Shown here: positions 1-9,226 of the stretch, piece after piece
How positions within the stretch are numbered: position 1 is the stretch's first letter
How the letters are laid out: each line of letters starts with the position of its first letter
NCBI GenBank assembly: GCA_027493875.1
Contig: JAOSJX010000022.1
Location: forward strand, 186,001-250,000
DNA from: Deltaproteobacteria bacterium
GTDB taxonomy: Bacteria; Lernaellota; Lernaellaia; JACKCT01
DNA: 64,000 nucleotides
Direction: 5' to 3'
Program-made: the position numbers and the translations under genes
The notes under the pieces: generated by a model
Told to the model about the DNA's origin: nothing
The model's input: the letters and a program-made list of their open reading frames with translations, nothing else
Database searches by the model: none

Positions 1-27
1 CTCGTTACTTGAGAAAGGAAAAAGCAA

Positions 28-423
28 ATGACGATGAAAAAAGCCGCTCAAAACAATATTCAATATGAAATCGATGTCGTTCCGAACGAGCACGGAGGGT
101 TTTATGCGCACATCCCGGCCTTGCCGGGGATCGTCACGGGCGGCGCGTCGCCCGAGGAAGCCCTTCGGAACGCGCGGGAGGCCGCCGGGCTGATGTTGGA
201 CGAAATGGAAGATCGAGGACAGGAGCCGCCGCCTCCGTTGGGCGGGTTCAGCGGCCAATTCAACGTGCGCGTCCCGCGGTCGTTACACGCGCGGCTCGTC
301 CGGCGCGCCGAGCGCGAGGCCGTGAGCTTGAACGCGCTCGTCAGCTATCTTCTGTCATCAGCCACCGAAGGCAAAACGCGCAAGATGGCCCGTTCCAATA
401 CAAAGCCCGTCCGGCGTCGTTGA
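28..423 (+). CDS. HicB-family antitoxin-like protein
   Basis: Predicted 131-aa protein with the two-part layout of HicB antitoxins. Residues about 13-65 form the partial RNase H-like HicB fold, including a GGFYAHIPALPG stretch. Residues about 78-110 (VRVPRSLHARLVRRAEREAVSLN) resemble the ribbon-helix-helix/Arc-type DNA-binding tail. A GAAAGGA Shine-Dalgarno lies about 10 bases before the ATG. HicB proteins normally neutralise the HicA mRNA interferase. No hicA is visible in the 27 bases upstream, so the partner is either beyond the window edge or absent. An AbrB/VapC pair follows on the same strand 46 bases downstream, which makes this the edge of a toxin-antitoxin cluster. Function is inferred from family resemblance. 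Confidence 0.8.
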   Translation: MTMKKAAQNNIQYEIDVVPNEHGGFYAHIPALPGIVTGGASPEEALRNAREAAGLMLDEMEDRGQEPPPPLGGFSGQFNVRVPRSLHARLVRRAEREAVSLNALVSYLLSSATEGKTRKMARSNTKPVRRR

Positions 424-469
424 CAATTCCTTACCTAGCTCCTTACAATTGAGAGAAGGAGAATCGGCC

Positions 470-706
470 ATGCCCGACGCCACCATAACCAGTAAAGGTC
501 AAGTAACGATCCCGAAAAAGGTTCGCGAGGCGTTGCATCTCCGGCCCGGTGACAAGATTTCCTTTGTTGTCCGCAATGGCAAAGTAGAAATCTACCCCCA
601 TAAAATCGACATATTGTCACTCCGAGGGATTATCAAGCCGCGGATTCGCGGCGTGACCATTGAGCAAATGAACGAAGCGATCGCTAAGGCCGCTTCGGAA
701 CAATGA
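470..706 (+). CDS. AbrB/MazE/SpoVT-type antitoxin
   Basis: Predicted 78-aa swapped-hairpin AbrB-fold DNA-binding protein. The N-terminus carries the hallmark ATITSKGQVTIPKKVREAL followed by LRPGDKISF. The ATG at 470 was chosen over the in-frame TTG at 449 because a GAGAAGGAG ribosome site ends 8 bases before it. The stop overlaps the start of the PIN-domain gene by ATGA (703-706), so the two are translationally coupled, as is typical of VapBC modules. The protein probably binds the toxin and represses its own promoter; this is inferred from the family. Confidence 0.88.
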   Translation: MPDATITSKGQVTIPKKVREALHLRPGDKISFVVRNGKVEIYPHKIDILSLRGIIKPRIRGVTIEQMNEAIAKAASEQ

Positions 707-1098
707 TCGCCGTCGACACGAATGTACTCGTGCGTCTTGTCGTTGAAGACGACAAGGCGCAAACGGATCGCGCGGCGAAATTCATCGAAAAGACGATCCG
801 TCGGGGCGAGTCACTATATGTATCGGATATTGTGCTCTGTGAACTTGTTTGGGTATTGGATCGCGTTTATCACCGGCCTCGAAAAGATATCGTCTTCGTC
901 GTTGGCCAGATTGCGTCATCCGAACATCTGGCGGTGGACGACGCTCCGAGCGTCGTCGACGCTTTGCAGAGCTACGTAAACGAAGCGGGTGATTTTGCGG
1001 ATTACCTGATTCTTGAACGGGCTCTTTCTGCAGGCTGCCAGAAAGTCGCAACCTTCGATCGCGCGTTGCTCAAGCACCCAAAGTTCGTCGCGCCCTAA
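703..1098 (+). CDS. vapC: VapC-like PIN-domain ribonuclease toxin
   Basis: Predicted 131-aa PIN-domain protein. The acidic metal-binding set is visible: D5 in AVDTNVLVRL, E47 in LCELVWVL, D97/D100 in GDFADYLI, and D119 in TFDRALL. Length and spacing fit VapC toxins, which cleave tRNA or rRNA with Mg2+. It is coupled by a 4-base overlap to the AbrB-type antitoxin gene upstream. The frame is intact, so the module could be functional. The 3' end converges with and overlaps the outer-membrane protein gene on the minus strand by 4 bases. Confidence 0.9.
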   Translation: MIAVDTNVLVRLVVEDDKAQTDRAAKFIEKTIRRGESLYVSDIVLCELVWVLDRVYHRPRKDIVFVVGQIASSEHLAVDDAPSVVDALQSYVNEAGDFADYLILERALSAGCQKVATFDRALLKHPKFVAP

Positions 1099-2360
1099 AA
1101 ACTCAGCGTCTCCGGTCCCGGCACGCCGATATTGAACGTCGCCAGCGCGCGGTTCTGATAGACCGTGGTTTCGAGGTCGCCGAAGCGCGAGAACTGCTCA
1201 TAGTGCTGGAAGCCCGCGCCGACCCCGATCCACGACGCGAAGTAATAGTTCGCGATGGCGCCGGCGCGGTAGCCGTCCACGCGCCCGGCCGCCTGGAGCC
1301 CGCGCGAGTACCCGCCTTCGAGTTGCGTTTGAAACTGCGATGTCCACGTCTGCCCGAACACGACGCCGTAATTCTGGTTGAGCACCGCGTCCTCGACGCC
1401 CAGCGCCGGCTCCAGCGCGCGCGTGTACGTCGCGCCCAGCCGGTACCGTTCCCACGTCTGCGTCGCGGAGAGTTCCTGATACCAATCGATCGGATCGAGT
1501 TGGTAGACCCCGCCGATCTCCCCGCGCGGGCAGCGTCAAACCGGAGCGGACCGAAAACGTCAGCCCCTCGGTCATGTGATAATCCACGCCGAGGCCGGGG
1601 ATGTACGTGTCAAAATCCGACGGCCGTTCCAGGGAGGTAGGAAAATCTTCCTTCATCGTCGCATCCTCGTCGACGAACCGGCGAAGAAAATCGAATTCCG
1701 CGTCGTACAAGTTGCGCGCGAAGCGGCCGAAGACGACGATGGTGTGCTGCTCGCTCACCGCCTCAAACCACGACAGCGCCGCCGCATGCGTCACGACGTC
1801 GAACAGGATCGGCTCGTCGTATTCCGTCGTGTTGAACGAATACTCCGCACGCAGCCGCGTCGTCCGGGTAAACGACCGCTCCACGTTCGCGCCGATGCTG
1901 TTGGAGATGCTCGCGCTGCGGACCGAAATCACTTCCGCGGCCGTTTGGCCGAGGTTGTCGCGCGGGTCGTAAAAAAACGACAGGTTGTCGAACACCTCCA
2001 CGCGCGTCGACGGGTCGAGCCATTGCGTGACCAGGAACGTGCCCGTGATCAAATTGGGCAGCCGGTTCTCTTCCGTCGTCTCCAAATACCACTGGAACGC
2101 CGCGGCGCCGGCAAGCCGCGCCTGCGTGCGGTAGCTGTCGTAGAGAAGCGCGAGCCCCGGCTGCACGGTGCCCGACTGATCCTCGATCTTGTCCGCCTCC
2201 GATTCCTCGGCTTCGAGCAGAATGTTGTCGTTCCATTCCCACCACGCGGCGAGGTTCGGCAGGAGCGAAAAACGGCCGGCGGCCCGCGCGGGACGCGCGA
2301 AAACAGCGATCAAAAGAAGAAGCGCGGCGGCAAAAAGAAGAAACGCGCGGCCAGGCGCAT
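1095..2360 (-). CDS. outer-membrane beta-barrel protein of the polysaccharide export block (frame broken)
   Basis: Secreted protein of about 415 aa made mostly of alternating beta strands rich in aromatic residues (for example the segment ending YSFNTTEYDEP). This fits an outer-membrane barrel like those encoded beside exosortase-type exopolysaccharide genes. The frame shifts near 1525, where the C-terminal piece ENAVLNQNYGVV-like resumes. No ATG lies in frame at the N-terminus, but a Leu/Ala-rich signal segment (LLFAAALLLLIAVFARPARA) is readable. The ATG at 2360 reaches it if one base is corrected in the T-rich run after it; the alternative start is TTG at 2313. It lies 39 bases downstream of the Wza-like gene on the same strand. 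It is probably a secretion pore or periplasmic/outer-membrane accessory; the exact family is not certain. Confidence 0.65.
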
Positions 2361-2398
2361 CGTCCGTTCGCTGGACACAGGCGTCACCGTACGCCCGA

Positions 2399-3168
2399 TC
2401 AGGGCACCACGATGGTATCGCCGGGCAGGACCGCCACGTCGGGATCTTTGCCGGCGATGATGCGCTTATATTTCACGCGGATTTTTTCCGTGCCCGACCC
2501 GCTGCCGCGCAAAATGACGATGCCGTTTTCGTCGGCGAACTGCGTAAACCCGCCCGCCAGACTGATCGCCTGCGTGATCGTCGACGTCCCGGTGATGGGG
2601 TAGGCTCCTGTATTCGTCACGTGGCCTTGCACAAACACTTTGTAGCTGTTGATCGCGGACAGGGTCACGGTCACTTCCGGCTTGTCCACGTAGCGCGACA
2701 GCCGGCTCCCCAATTCCTGTTTCAACTGTAGCGCCGTTTTTCCGGCCGCCGGCACGTCGCCGAGAAGCGGCAGCGAGATCATCCCGTCCGGACGCACCGG
2801 CACCGTTTTGGAAAGCTGCTCATTGTCCCAGACGTTGATGTCGAGCACGTCCTCCGGCCCGATGCGAAACGTCTGCGCCGAGACCCGCGCGCCCGGCCCG
2901 GCGGCGCCGCCGCCCCGCCGATCGGCGTTTCGTTCGATCCGCTCACGACAAACGCGCGCGCGGTGTCGATTTTCGAAAGAATCGACGCATCCTTCACCGT
3001 CCACACCGCGTCGCCGTCCGGCGTCACGGTCACGGACTTGGCCAGTTTGCCGCCCGCGAAATAGCGGACGACGATCTTCTGCCCCGCGCCGAGTTCGCCG
3101 TCGGCGAAAACCGGCGCGGCGAACATCAAGAGCGCGAGCCCAAAGAGAATGAATCGGCGATGCCTCAT
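2399..3168 (-). CDS. polysaccharide export protein, Wza/GumB-like (frame broken near 2905)
   Basis: About 255 aa. A Sec signal peptide (RFILFGLALLMFAAPVFADG) starts at 3168 and is followed by a short beta domain. After the frame break in a C-rich run near 2905 comes a poly-export domain (FRIGPEDVLDINVWDNEQLS) and an SLBB-type domain (KVFVQGHVTNTGAYPI, then TITQAISLAGGFTQFADE). Such proteins form the periplasmic and outer-membrane channel for exopolysaccharide. An AAGGAG site precedes the ATG. It is transcribed after the ATPase/kinase fusion gene with an 18-base gap, in a likely three-gene operon with the downstream barrel. No lipobox cysteine is visible, unlike classical Wza. Confidence 0.82.
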
Positions 3169-3186
3169 GCGTCGTCGCTCCTTTTT

Positions 3187-5040
3187 CTATTCCGCCGCGG
3201 CGGCGGAGCGCCGGCGCGCGCCCTGCCCTCCGTAGCCGTAGCCGTAATATCCGTACTTGTACCGGTACCGTCCCCCCGCGAGGCGGAAATCGAGATCGTT
3301 CAGCACCACGCCAAGAATGCGCTTGTCTGCCAAATCGTCCATCGCCTGCGCGGCGACCTTCCGGCTCGTTTCCCGGGAACGGATCACCAGCACCGTGCCG
3401 TCCACTTCGCTTGCGAGTCCCACCGTGTCGGCGATCGGCACAATCGGCGGCGAATCGATGACCGCGATATGGAAGAGCCCCTTGAGCTCGTCGAGAAGCT
3501 TTTCCATCGTGCGGCCGACGAGCAGTTCGGTCGGCATCGTATCGGTCATGCCGCCCGCCGGAAGATAATACAGCCGGTCGAGCTCGTAGTTGATCAGGCA
3601 ATCCTTCAATTCCGCGCGCCCTTCGAGAATATCCGCCAGCCCGCGCTCCGGCCGTTCCAGCCCCAGGTATTCGTGCGTGCGCGGTTGGTGAAGATCCGCG
3701 TCGACAAGCACCACCCGGATATCCGGTGTTTGCGCGATCGTCGCGGCGAGGTTGATGCTCACGACCGACTTGCCCTCGCGCGGCAACGAGCTCGTGACGA
3801 TCAAAGACCCGATCGGCGTCTGCTCGGACACCGTGTCGATTTTGTTCCACAGCAAATGAAACTGGCGCACCGCGGCCGCGTGATCGTGTTTGAAGGCCGG
3901 CAGCAGGTCCTCGTCCGCCGACGGCGTCAGCCGCGCGGTCGGAATCCCGTCCGGCAGCGGAATCAATGGAGCGCGGCGGCGCCGTCTTTTCCGCGGCAGA
4001 CTGTCCGACGACCGCGTCCGCGCCCGGCGAATCTGGCGCACGCGCTTGACCACCTCGCGCCCGTCCGCCAGCCGGATCACGCGCTTCACGATGCGGATCT
4101 GCTCGCCCTCGCCTTCCGTTTCACTGACCGTCTCCTCCGAGAGAATCTTGTTGCCCTCCGAGTCCATTTCCGGTGTCGGAGGCTCGGCATCGCGGGCGGG
4201 CGCGGGCTCCGGCGGCGGAGCGGCGTCGACCTGCGGAATTTCCATGTCCGCGAACGTTTCCTTGATGATCTCCGGCTCGATCATCGCTTTCTTCCGCGCG
4301 TAACCCAAAAGAAGCGCGTTGTCGCACAGCGTGTTCATGAGGCGCGGAATGCCCTTCGAGTACCGGTAAATCAGCGCGACCGCATCTTCGGAGAACAGCG
4401 TTTCGGGATCGGGACGTCCCGCTTCGGTCAGCCGGTGCAGGATGTACGCTTTCGAATTGTCGAAATCGAGCGGCCGGATCTCCGTCCGCATGCTGATGCG
4501 CTGGCGAAGCTGGCGGAATTCGTGCGTCCCAAGCACCGTGTTGAGCTCGGGCTGCCCGACGAGCACGATCTGCAAAAGCTTGTTCTGCATCGTCTCCATG
4601 TTCGTCAGGAAAACGACCTCGTGCAGAATCTCTTTCGAGAGATTGTGCGCCTCGTCGAGAATCAGAATCGTCCGGTGCCCGCCCTTGAGCCGCTCCGTCA
4701 GATACTCGCGCAGCATCAGCGTCGCCTCGGCGCGGTCCGCCGGCCGGTGCTTGATCTTGTAATCGGCGAAAATATAGCGGTAGAGGCTGGTCGAATCGAC
4801 GTGCGTGTCGAAGATGATGCTGATCTGCGCGTCTTTCTCCACGTGGGAGAGCAGCGTGAAGATCATCGTCGTCTTGCCGACGCCGACCTCGCCCGTCACC
4901 ACCATCAGCGGCTTGCGCTCCTGCACGCCGTACATGAGCTGCGCCATCGCCTCGCGGTGGCTTGAGGACATATAGACGAAATTCGGGTCCGGGCTGATCG
5001 AAAAAGGCAGCTTATTCAGCCGATAAAATTCGTTGTACAT
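3187..5040 (-). CDS. fusion of ExeA-type AAA ATPase and CpsD/CapB-type BY-kinase
   Basis: Intact 617-aa protein with two P-loop modules. Residues 1 to about 270 match the ExeA/MshM-like secretion ATPase found in exopolysaccharide operons: the start YRLNKLPFSISPDP, Walker A GEVGVGKTT near 50-58, Walker B ILILDEAHN, and VGQPEL. A Pro/Glu then Arg-rich linker spans about 275-375. Residues about 390-600 are a bacterial tyrosine kinase: Walker A SSLPREGKSVVS, A' VVLVDADLHQPR, and B HIAVIDSPP. The C-terminus holds a Tyr cluster (YRYKYGYYGYGYGG) suited to autophosphorylation. It lacks the transmembrane Wzz part. In most known systems the two modules are separate neighbouring genes, so the fusion is notable. 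It probably controls polysaccharide chain length and export with the downstream Wza-like protein. Confidence 0.87.
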   Translation of the reverse strand: MYNEFYRLNKLPFSISPDPNFVYMSSSHREAMAQLMYGVQERKPLMVVTGEVGVGKTTMIFTLLSHVEKDAQISIIFDTHVDSTSLYRYIFADYKIKHRPADRAEATLMLREYLTERLKGGHRTILILDEAHNLSKEILHEVVFLTNMETMQNKLLQIVLVGQPELNTVLGTHEFRQLRQRISMRTEIRPLDFDNSKAYILHRLTEAGRPDPETLFSEDAVALIYRYSKGIPRLMNTLCDNALLLGYARKKAMIEPEIIKETFADMEIPQVDAAPPPEPAPARDAEPPTPEMDSEGNKILSEETVSETEGEGEQIRIVKRVIRLADGREVVKRVRQIRRARTRSSDSLPRKRRRRRAPLIPLPDGIPTARLTPSADEDLLPAFKHDHAAAVRQFHLLWNKIDTVSEQTPIGSLIVTSSLPREGKSVVSINLAATIAQTPDIRVVLVDADLHQPRTHEYLGLERPERGLADILEGRAELKDCLINYELDRLYYLPAGGMTDTMPTELLVGRTMEKLLDELKGLFHIAVIDSPPIVPIADTVGLASEVDGTVLVIRSRETSRKVAAQAMDDLADKRILGVVLNDLDFRLAGGRYRYKYGYYGYGYGGQGARRRSAAAAE

Positions 5041-5164
5041 GCGCCCTGCGGGCCTCCTGCGTCGACGTGTCTGAAACGCGCAAACCGTAGGCTGGAAACC
5101 TTTCCCAAGTCAAGGAACGCGCGCGTTTTTGGAGGCCGTTCTATCGGAAGGAAGCTCAAAAAGA

Positions 5165-6868
5165 TCAAGAATCTCCAGCGCATAACCCATCGGTTGGTTC
5201 GACGAGCAACACACCGTCACCCGATTCAAGCGCAAGATCGCCGGCCAGAGCCGTCTTCGCGCCGTCCACGTCCACACGGCACCAATCGCCGGAAAGGGAC
5301 GCGCTCACCGATCCGCCAATGCCGCCGTCCGCCCGAACATAAACCCGCGCCGTCCGCCCGTCTCCGCGCTCGAAATCCCGGTGGAAAACCCCGTCGGCAT
5401 CCTGCGCCGCCTCGCCCACCGGTTCGCCGATGTCCAGGCCGAAGATGTCGAACCATAAGACCTCGCGCATCGGGCCGTACGGATTCCAATCCGGCTTGAG
5501 CACCAGCGCGTCCTCGCCGTGGCGGAAAATCTGATAGGCCGCCCAGTAGAACAACACCTCCTCGGGCGACGGATCGTTCAGGCCCTCGTTGTAGAACGTT
5601 TCGAGCGCGAGAAAACTTCCCGCCTCGGCCAGCGCCGCGGAGAGCGCGATCAACCCCTCGATGCGATCCGGCGTGGCGATCGGTCCCCACGCCGGGTATT
5701 GAATCGCGTTCTCGCACCACGGCCCCACGCCCTCGTCCGCCATCTGCAAAAAGAAAATCGTACCCGCCGTCCCACGAGCAGTACGACCCGGCGTTAAAAA
5801 CGACGCGGCCGTCCGCGCGCACCGCGCGCACCGCCTCGCCCACGCCGGCGAGCAGCGCGTCCAGCGCGTCGAACCACCACGGCGCCATCAAATCCTCGTC
5901 CGCCTCCGTCGCGTCCGCGATTTCGATCACGTCAATCGGATCGATCTGCTCCGGAAGATATACGCCCTCGACCGGCGGCCCGCCGATATTGTCGTAGCCG
6001 ATGCCGCCGTAGCCCGCCGCCGAAACCTGCTCCGCCGCGCGCCATGCGTGAAAATCCCGCGCGCACGACGAACTCATGTCGAAAAGCCACGTGTAGTCGT
6101 CCCACACGAGCGTCAAAATCCGCGCGTCCTTTTCGTCGGCGGCCGTACCGTCCAAACCTCGCTGTTCCAAATCCACGTCGCAGCCGTGCGTATGCCAGCG
6201 CGCGCGGATGGTCCCGTCGTACCGCGCGTGCAAAAAGCACGATTCGCCGTTGCCGTGTCCGGATGCGCCGAAAGGAATTCCTCGAACGCGGCCGTGCGTT
6301 CGTTGAAGTAGTAATCCTGCGCGCCGACGGCCGGCGATCCGCAGTTTCCCGCCGCGTCGTTCACCGGAAACAAATGCACCAGATCCCAGGGGAGCCACGT
6401 TCCCACCGGATCGTTGGCGCGGATTTCGTCCCACGCGAAACGCATGCCGTCGTCGCCGATCCCGATAATCGCCAGCTCGACCGTGTCCGCCGCCCACGCC
6501 TGATCGTCCAGAAACGTCGCGCCGTCGTAACCGCCGAGCCCGTAGTAATAGTGAAAATGCACCAACCCGTAACGCATGCTCGGCGTCGCGTCGAAATCGT
6601 CATCGGATGCGTCGTCGTCCACGTCATCATCCGCGTCGTCGTCGGCATCGTCATCGGAAACGTCGTCGTCGAACGCGTCGTCGTCGGCATCGTCATCCGA
6701 CGCATCGTCGTCCGACGCGTCGTCGTCGCCTAACGGCGGCGGGCCGTCATCGTCGCCGCCGGCCTGCCGTTCCGACGCGCCCTCTTCCCCCGAAAAGCAT
6801 GCGACGGAAGACCAAACCACGAGAAGTGCGAGAGCCAGAACGGCCGAAGATCGCGCTCGGAATACCAT
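5165..6868 (-). CDS. Asp-rich-linker lipoprotein, unknown catalytic domain (two frame breaks)
   Basis: About 565 aa once the breaks near 6235 (A5 run) and 5757 (A run) are joined. The N-terminus is a lipoprotein signal with lipobox SSVAC (LALALLVVWSSVAC), followed by a roughly 55-residue linker made almost only of Asp with Ala, Ser and Val. The globular part begins MRYGLVHFHYYYG. It contains conserved-looking aromatic/acidic stretches (LTLVWDDYTWLFDM; LALETFYNEG; EVLFYWAAYQIFRHGEDALVLKPDWNP) that resemble TIM-barrel glycoside-hydrolase-type proteins. I cannot assign a family. It is expected to be an outer-membrane-anchored surface or periplasmic protein. The linker type recurs in five other lipoproteins in the window. 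Confidence 0.7.
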
Positions 6869-6952
6869 TTTATCAGGATACCATTCCGGCCGGCATCTGT
6901 CTAGAAATTTTAGAATATACAGAAGGGAGTTGTTGGATTCAAACGCGACAGA

Positions 6953-8418
6953 TTACTCGCTCCGCGTCATCAACGCCACGAGGATCTCGTCGAGTTTTTT
7001 CCGCACGTCACGAACGGATGACTTCGGCGGCGGATCGTTGATGAGGATCGCGAACGCGTAGGGCTCCCCCTCCGTCGTCCAAGCGTAACCGGCGAGCGTG
7101 ATCACGCCGTAAAGATATCCCGTCTTCGCGCGGACGCGCCGCTCCAGCACCGTGTTGTGAAACCGGTTCGACAACGTCCCGTCCACCGCGCCGATCGCCA
7201 TCGCGTCCAGATACTCCGGAAAAAATTTCCGGCTGGTTCGCCACGTGCACCAGAAGATCGACGAGCGACTGCGCCGAAATCCGGTTCTTGCGCGACAACC
7301 CCGAGCCGTCGTCGTTCACGAGCCCCGCCTGATAGGCGCCCACTTTTTTGAGATAATCGACGATCGCCTGCGCCCCTTTTTCGCGCGTCGCCGGAGCACC
7401 GGCCGCGTGCGCGCCGAGCGTCTTGTGAATCTGCTCCGCGGTGAAGTTGTTCGAGAAGCGGTAGAGAAAGCGGATGATCAGCGACAGCTCGCGGCTCTCG
7501 TGCGTGAACAAAAGCCGCGCCGTATCCGGCACCGTCCCGGGGCGCGGCACGCCGGCGAACGTCACGCCCTCTTTTTCAAGCAGGTTTTTCATCGACGACA
7601 GCGCCGGCGGCAGCGGATCGGGCACCGACGCGAACGTCGTCATCGGCTCCGATCCCACGCCGATTTTTTCCGGAGACCACCGCGCTGCGCGTGCCGAGCG
7701 CCAGGGACAGAATCGTGCGGCACTGCTCGCAGGTGACCACGCGGTTGTCGAGCGTGTAATAATCGCCTTCCGGGTTGAGCGTCACGTGCGCCGGTTGCCC
7801 GGCCGCCGTCGCGGGCGCGACGTACGCCTGCAGCGTGTTCCAGTTGAACGACAGCGCCCCCATCGGCGCCGAATACGACCGCGGCGTCTTGAAGCCCCAC
7901 GATTCATAAAAACGCACCGGCTCGAAAAAACTGTCGTCCCCGATCAGATCGCCGGCGACCGCGCGCACCCCGTGCCCGTAAATCTGGTGCGCCAAAAGCC
8001 ACGCCTCCTCCACCGTGATCGACGGATCGCCGTAGCCTTTCACGTAAAGATTGCCCGCCACGCCGCCGTCCCCGCCCATCGGCGGATCGACGTAAACCTC
8101 GGTCTTGAATTTGTACTTCGGCCCCAGAATATCCAGCGCCGCCGCGCCCGTGACGAGCTTGTTCGTCGACGCGGGAATCAGCGGCTGGTCCGCGTCGCGG
8201 CGGTACAAGACCTCGCCCGTCGCCAGGCTCTTCGCGAGGATGCCGACTTTCGCCCCGTGCAACACGGGACTCTTGAGCAGAAAACGAACCTTCTCGCGAA
8301 CCTTCTCCGGCCCTTCGCCGTCATCCTGCGCAAAAGCGGCGAACGCCATGCCGCCTAGGACAGCAACAACGGCGCAAATCGCCGCCCAATAACGCGCGCC
8401 CAACCAATGCCGACGCAT
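6953..8418 (-). CDS. dacB: D-alanyl-D-alanine carboxypeptidase/endopeptidase, PBP4 type, peptidase S13 (two frame breaks)
   Basis: About 485 aa after joining breaks at A-rich runs near 7665 and 7215. A signal peptide (WAAICAVVAVLGGMAFAAFAQ) precedes the three penicillin-binding motifs: SxxK in PASTNKLVTGA, SxN in RFSNNFTAEQ, and KTG in RRVRAKTGYLYGV. It acts in the periplasm on peptidoglycan stem peptides and cross-links. The ATG at 8418 is preferred over the GTG at 8439 because an AGGAG site lies just upstream. It is divergent from the DUF1499 gene with about 105 bases between them. Family assignment is firm; endopeptidase activity is inferred from the S13 family. Confidence 0.88.
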
Positions 8419-8523
8419 CAATCTCCTCGTTTTCCTCACAAGGGGCGCACAATGTAGCCGATCGTCTCACCCGTCTCAACAATCGTTCTTGCGCCGCGCC
8501 GCGCCCGCCGCTATCGTCGGCCG

Positions 8524-8964
8524 ATGCTTCGCCTTCTCGTTCTCGTCGCCGGCGTCGCGCTGCTCGGCGCGGCGTGCTCGGGCGCCAAACCGCCGACCTT
8601 CGGCCTGCTCGACGGCCGGTTGCGCGATTGCCCCGATTCGCCCAATTGCGTGTCGAGCCAGACGAGCAAAAAATCCCACGCCGTGCGGCCGTACGATACC
8701 GGCGGCGATCCGCAAGCCGCGTGGCAACGCCTCCGCGCCGCGCTCGCGGATTATCCGCGGTGCAAAATCGTCGAGGAAAACGGACGCTACATGCGCGCCG
8801 AATTCCGCAGCGCGGTCTTCCGCTTCGTCGACGTCGGCGAGTTCTTTCCGGACGAAAAAGCCGGCGTCATCCACGTCCGCTCGGCCTCCATGACCGGCTA
8901 CTCCGACCTCGGCGTCAACCGCAAACGCGTCGAAAAAATCAGAGCTCTCTTGGAAAAACCTTGA
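8524..8964 (+). CDS. DUF1499-family lipoprotein
   Basis: Intact 146-aa protein. It has a short lipoprotein signal with lipobox LLGAAC and the DUF1499 signature CPDSPNCVSSQ near residue 36. Further on are ALADYPRCKIVEENG and EFRSAVFRFVDVGEFF, which fit the family's single compact domain. The biochemical function of DUF1499 is unknown. It stands alone on the plus strand between dacB (divergent) and the Ccr gene. Confidence 0.85.
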   Translation: MLRLLVLVAGVALLGAACSGAKPPTFGLLDGRLRDCPDSPNCVSSQTSKKSHAVRPYDTGGDPQAAWQRLRAALADYPRCKIVEENGRYMRAEFRSAVFRFVDVGEFFPDEKAGVIHVRSASMTGYSDLGVNRKRVEKIRALLEKP

Positions 8965-9007
8965 CCCTCCCGTCGCCCTTCGTCTTTTCGTAGCGTTCCG
9001 GCGGGCG

Positions 9008-9090
9008 TCCCCCTCCTTCCTCCTTCATCCCTCCTCCTTCATCCTTTGTCCTTCTTCCTTCGTCCTTTGACCTTGGTCCTTGGTCCTTGC
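9008..9090 (+). repeat. pyrimidine-rich low-complexity tract
   Basis: About 83 bases composed almost only of C and T on the plus strand, built from degenerate CTTCxTCCTT-like units. It lies in the non-coding gap between the DUF1499 gene and the Ccr gene. No terminator or promoter could be defined inside it. Such tracts can expand by slippage. Confidence 0.75.
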
Positions 9091-9226
9091 TTTTATTGAT
9101 TTTCCCCCGCGGGCGATATGCTCATCCGTTCAAAGCGGCAACGTTTTTCCGTTCACCAAATTATTTTTGACGCCCGGCGCGGCGAATCGCTTTGTCCGGG
9201 CCGTGATGCACCACAAGGGGAATCGA

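Noticed and set aside
3160..4965. A 600-codon open frame antisense to the ATPase/kinase fusion
   Set aside because: It mirrors the real gene on the other strand; Arg/His-rich, no motif, and the opposite frame has two complete P-loop modules.
9080..9226. 49-codon N-terminal extension of the Ccr protein
   Set aside because: It crosses the pyrimidine tract and lacks a ribosome site; ATG 9227 has AAGGGG and the family start.
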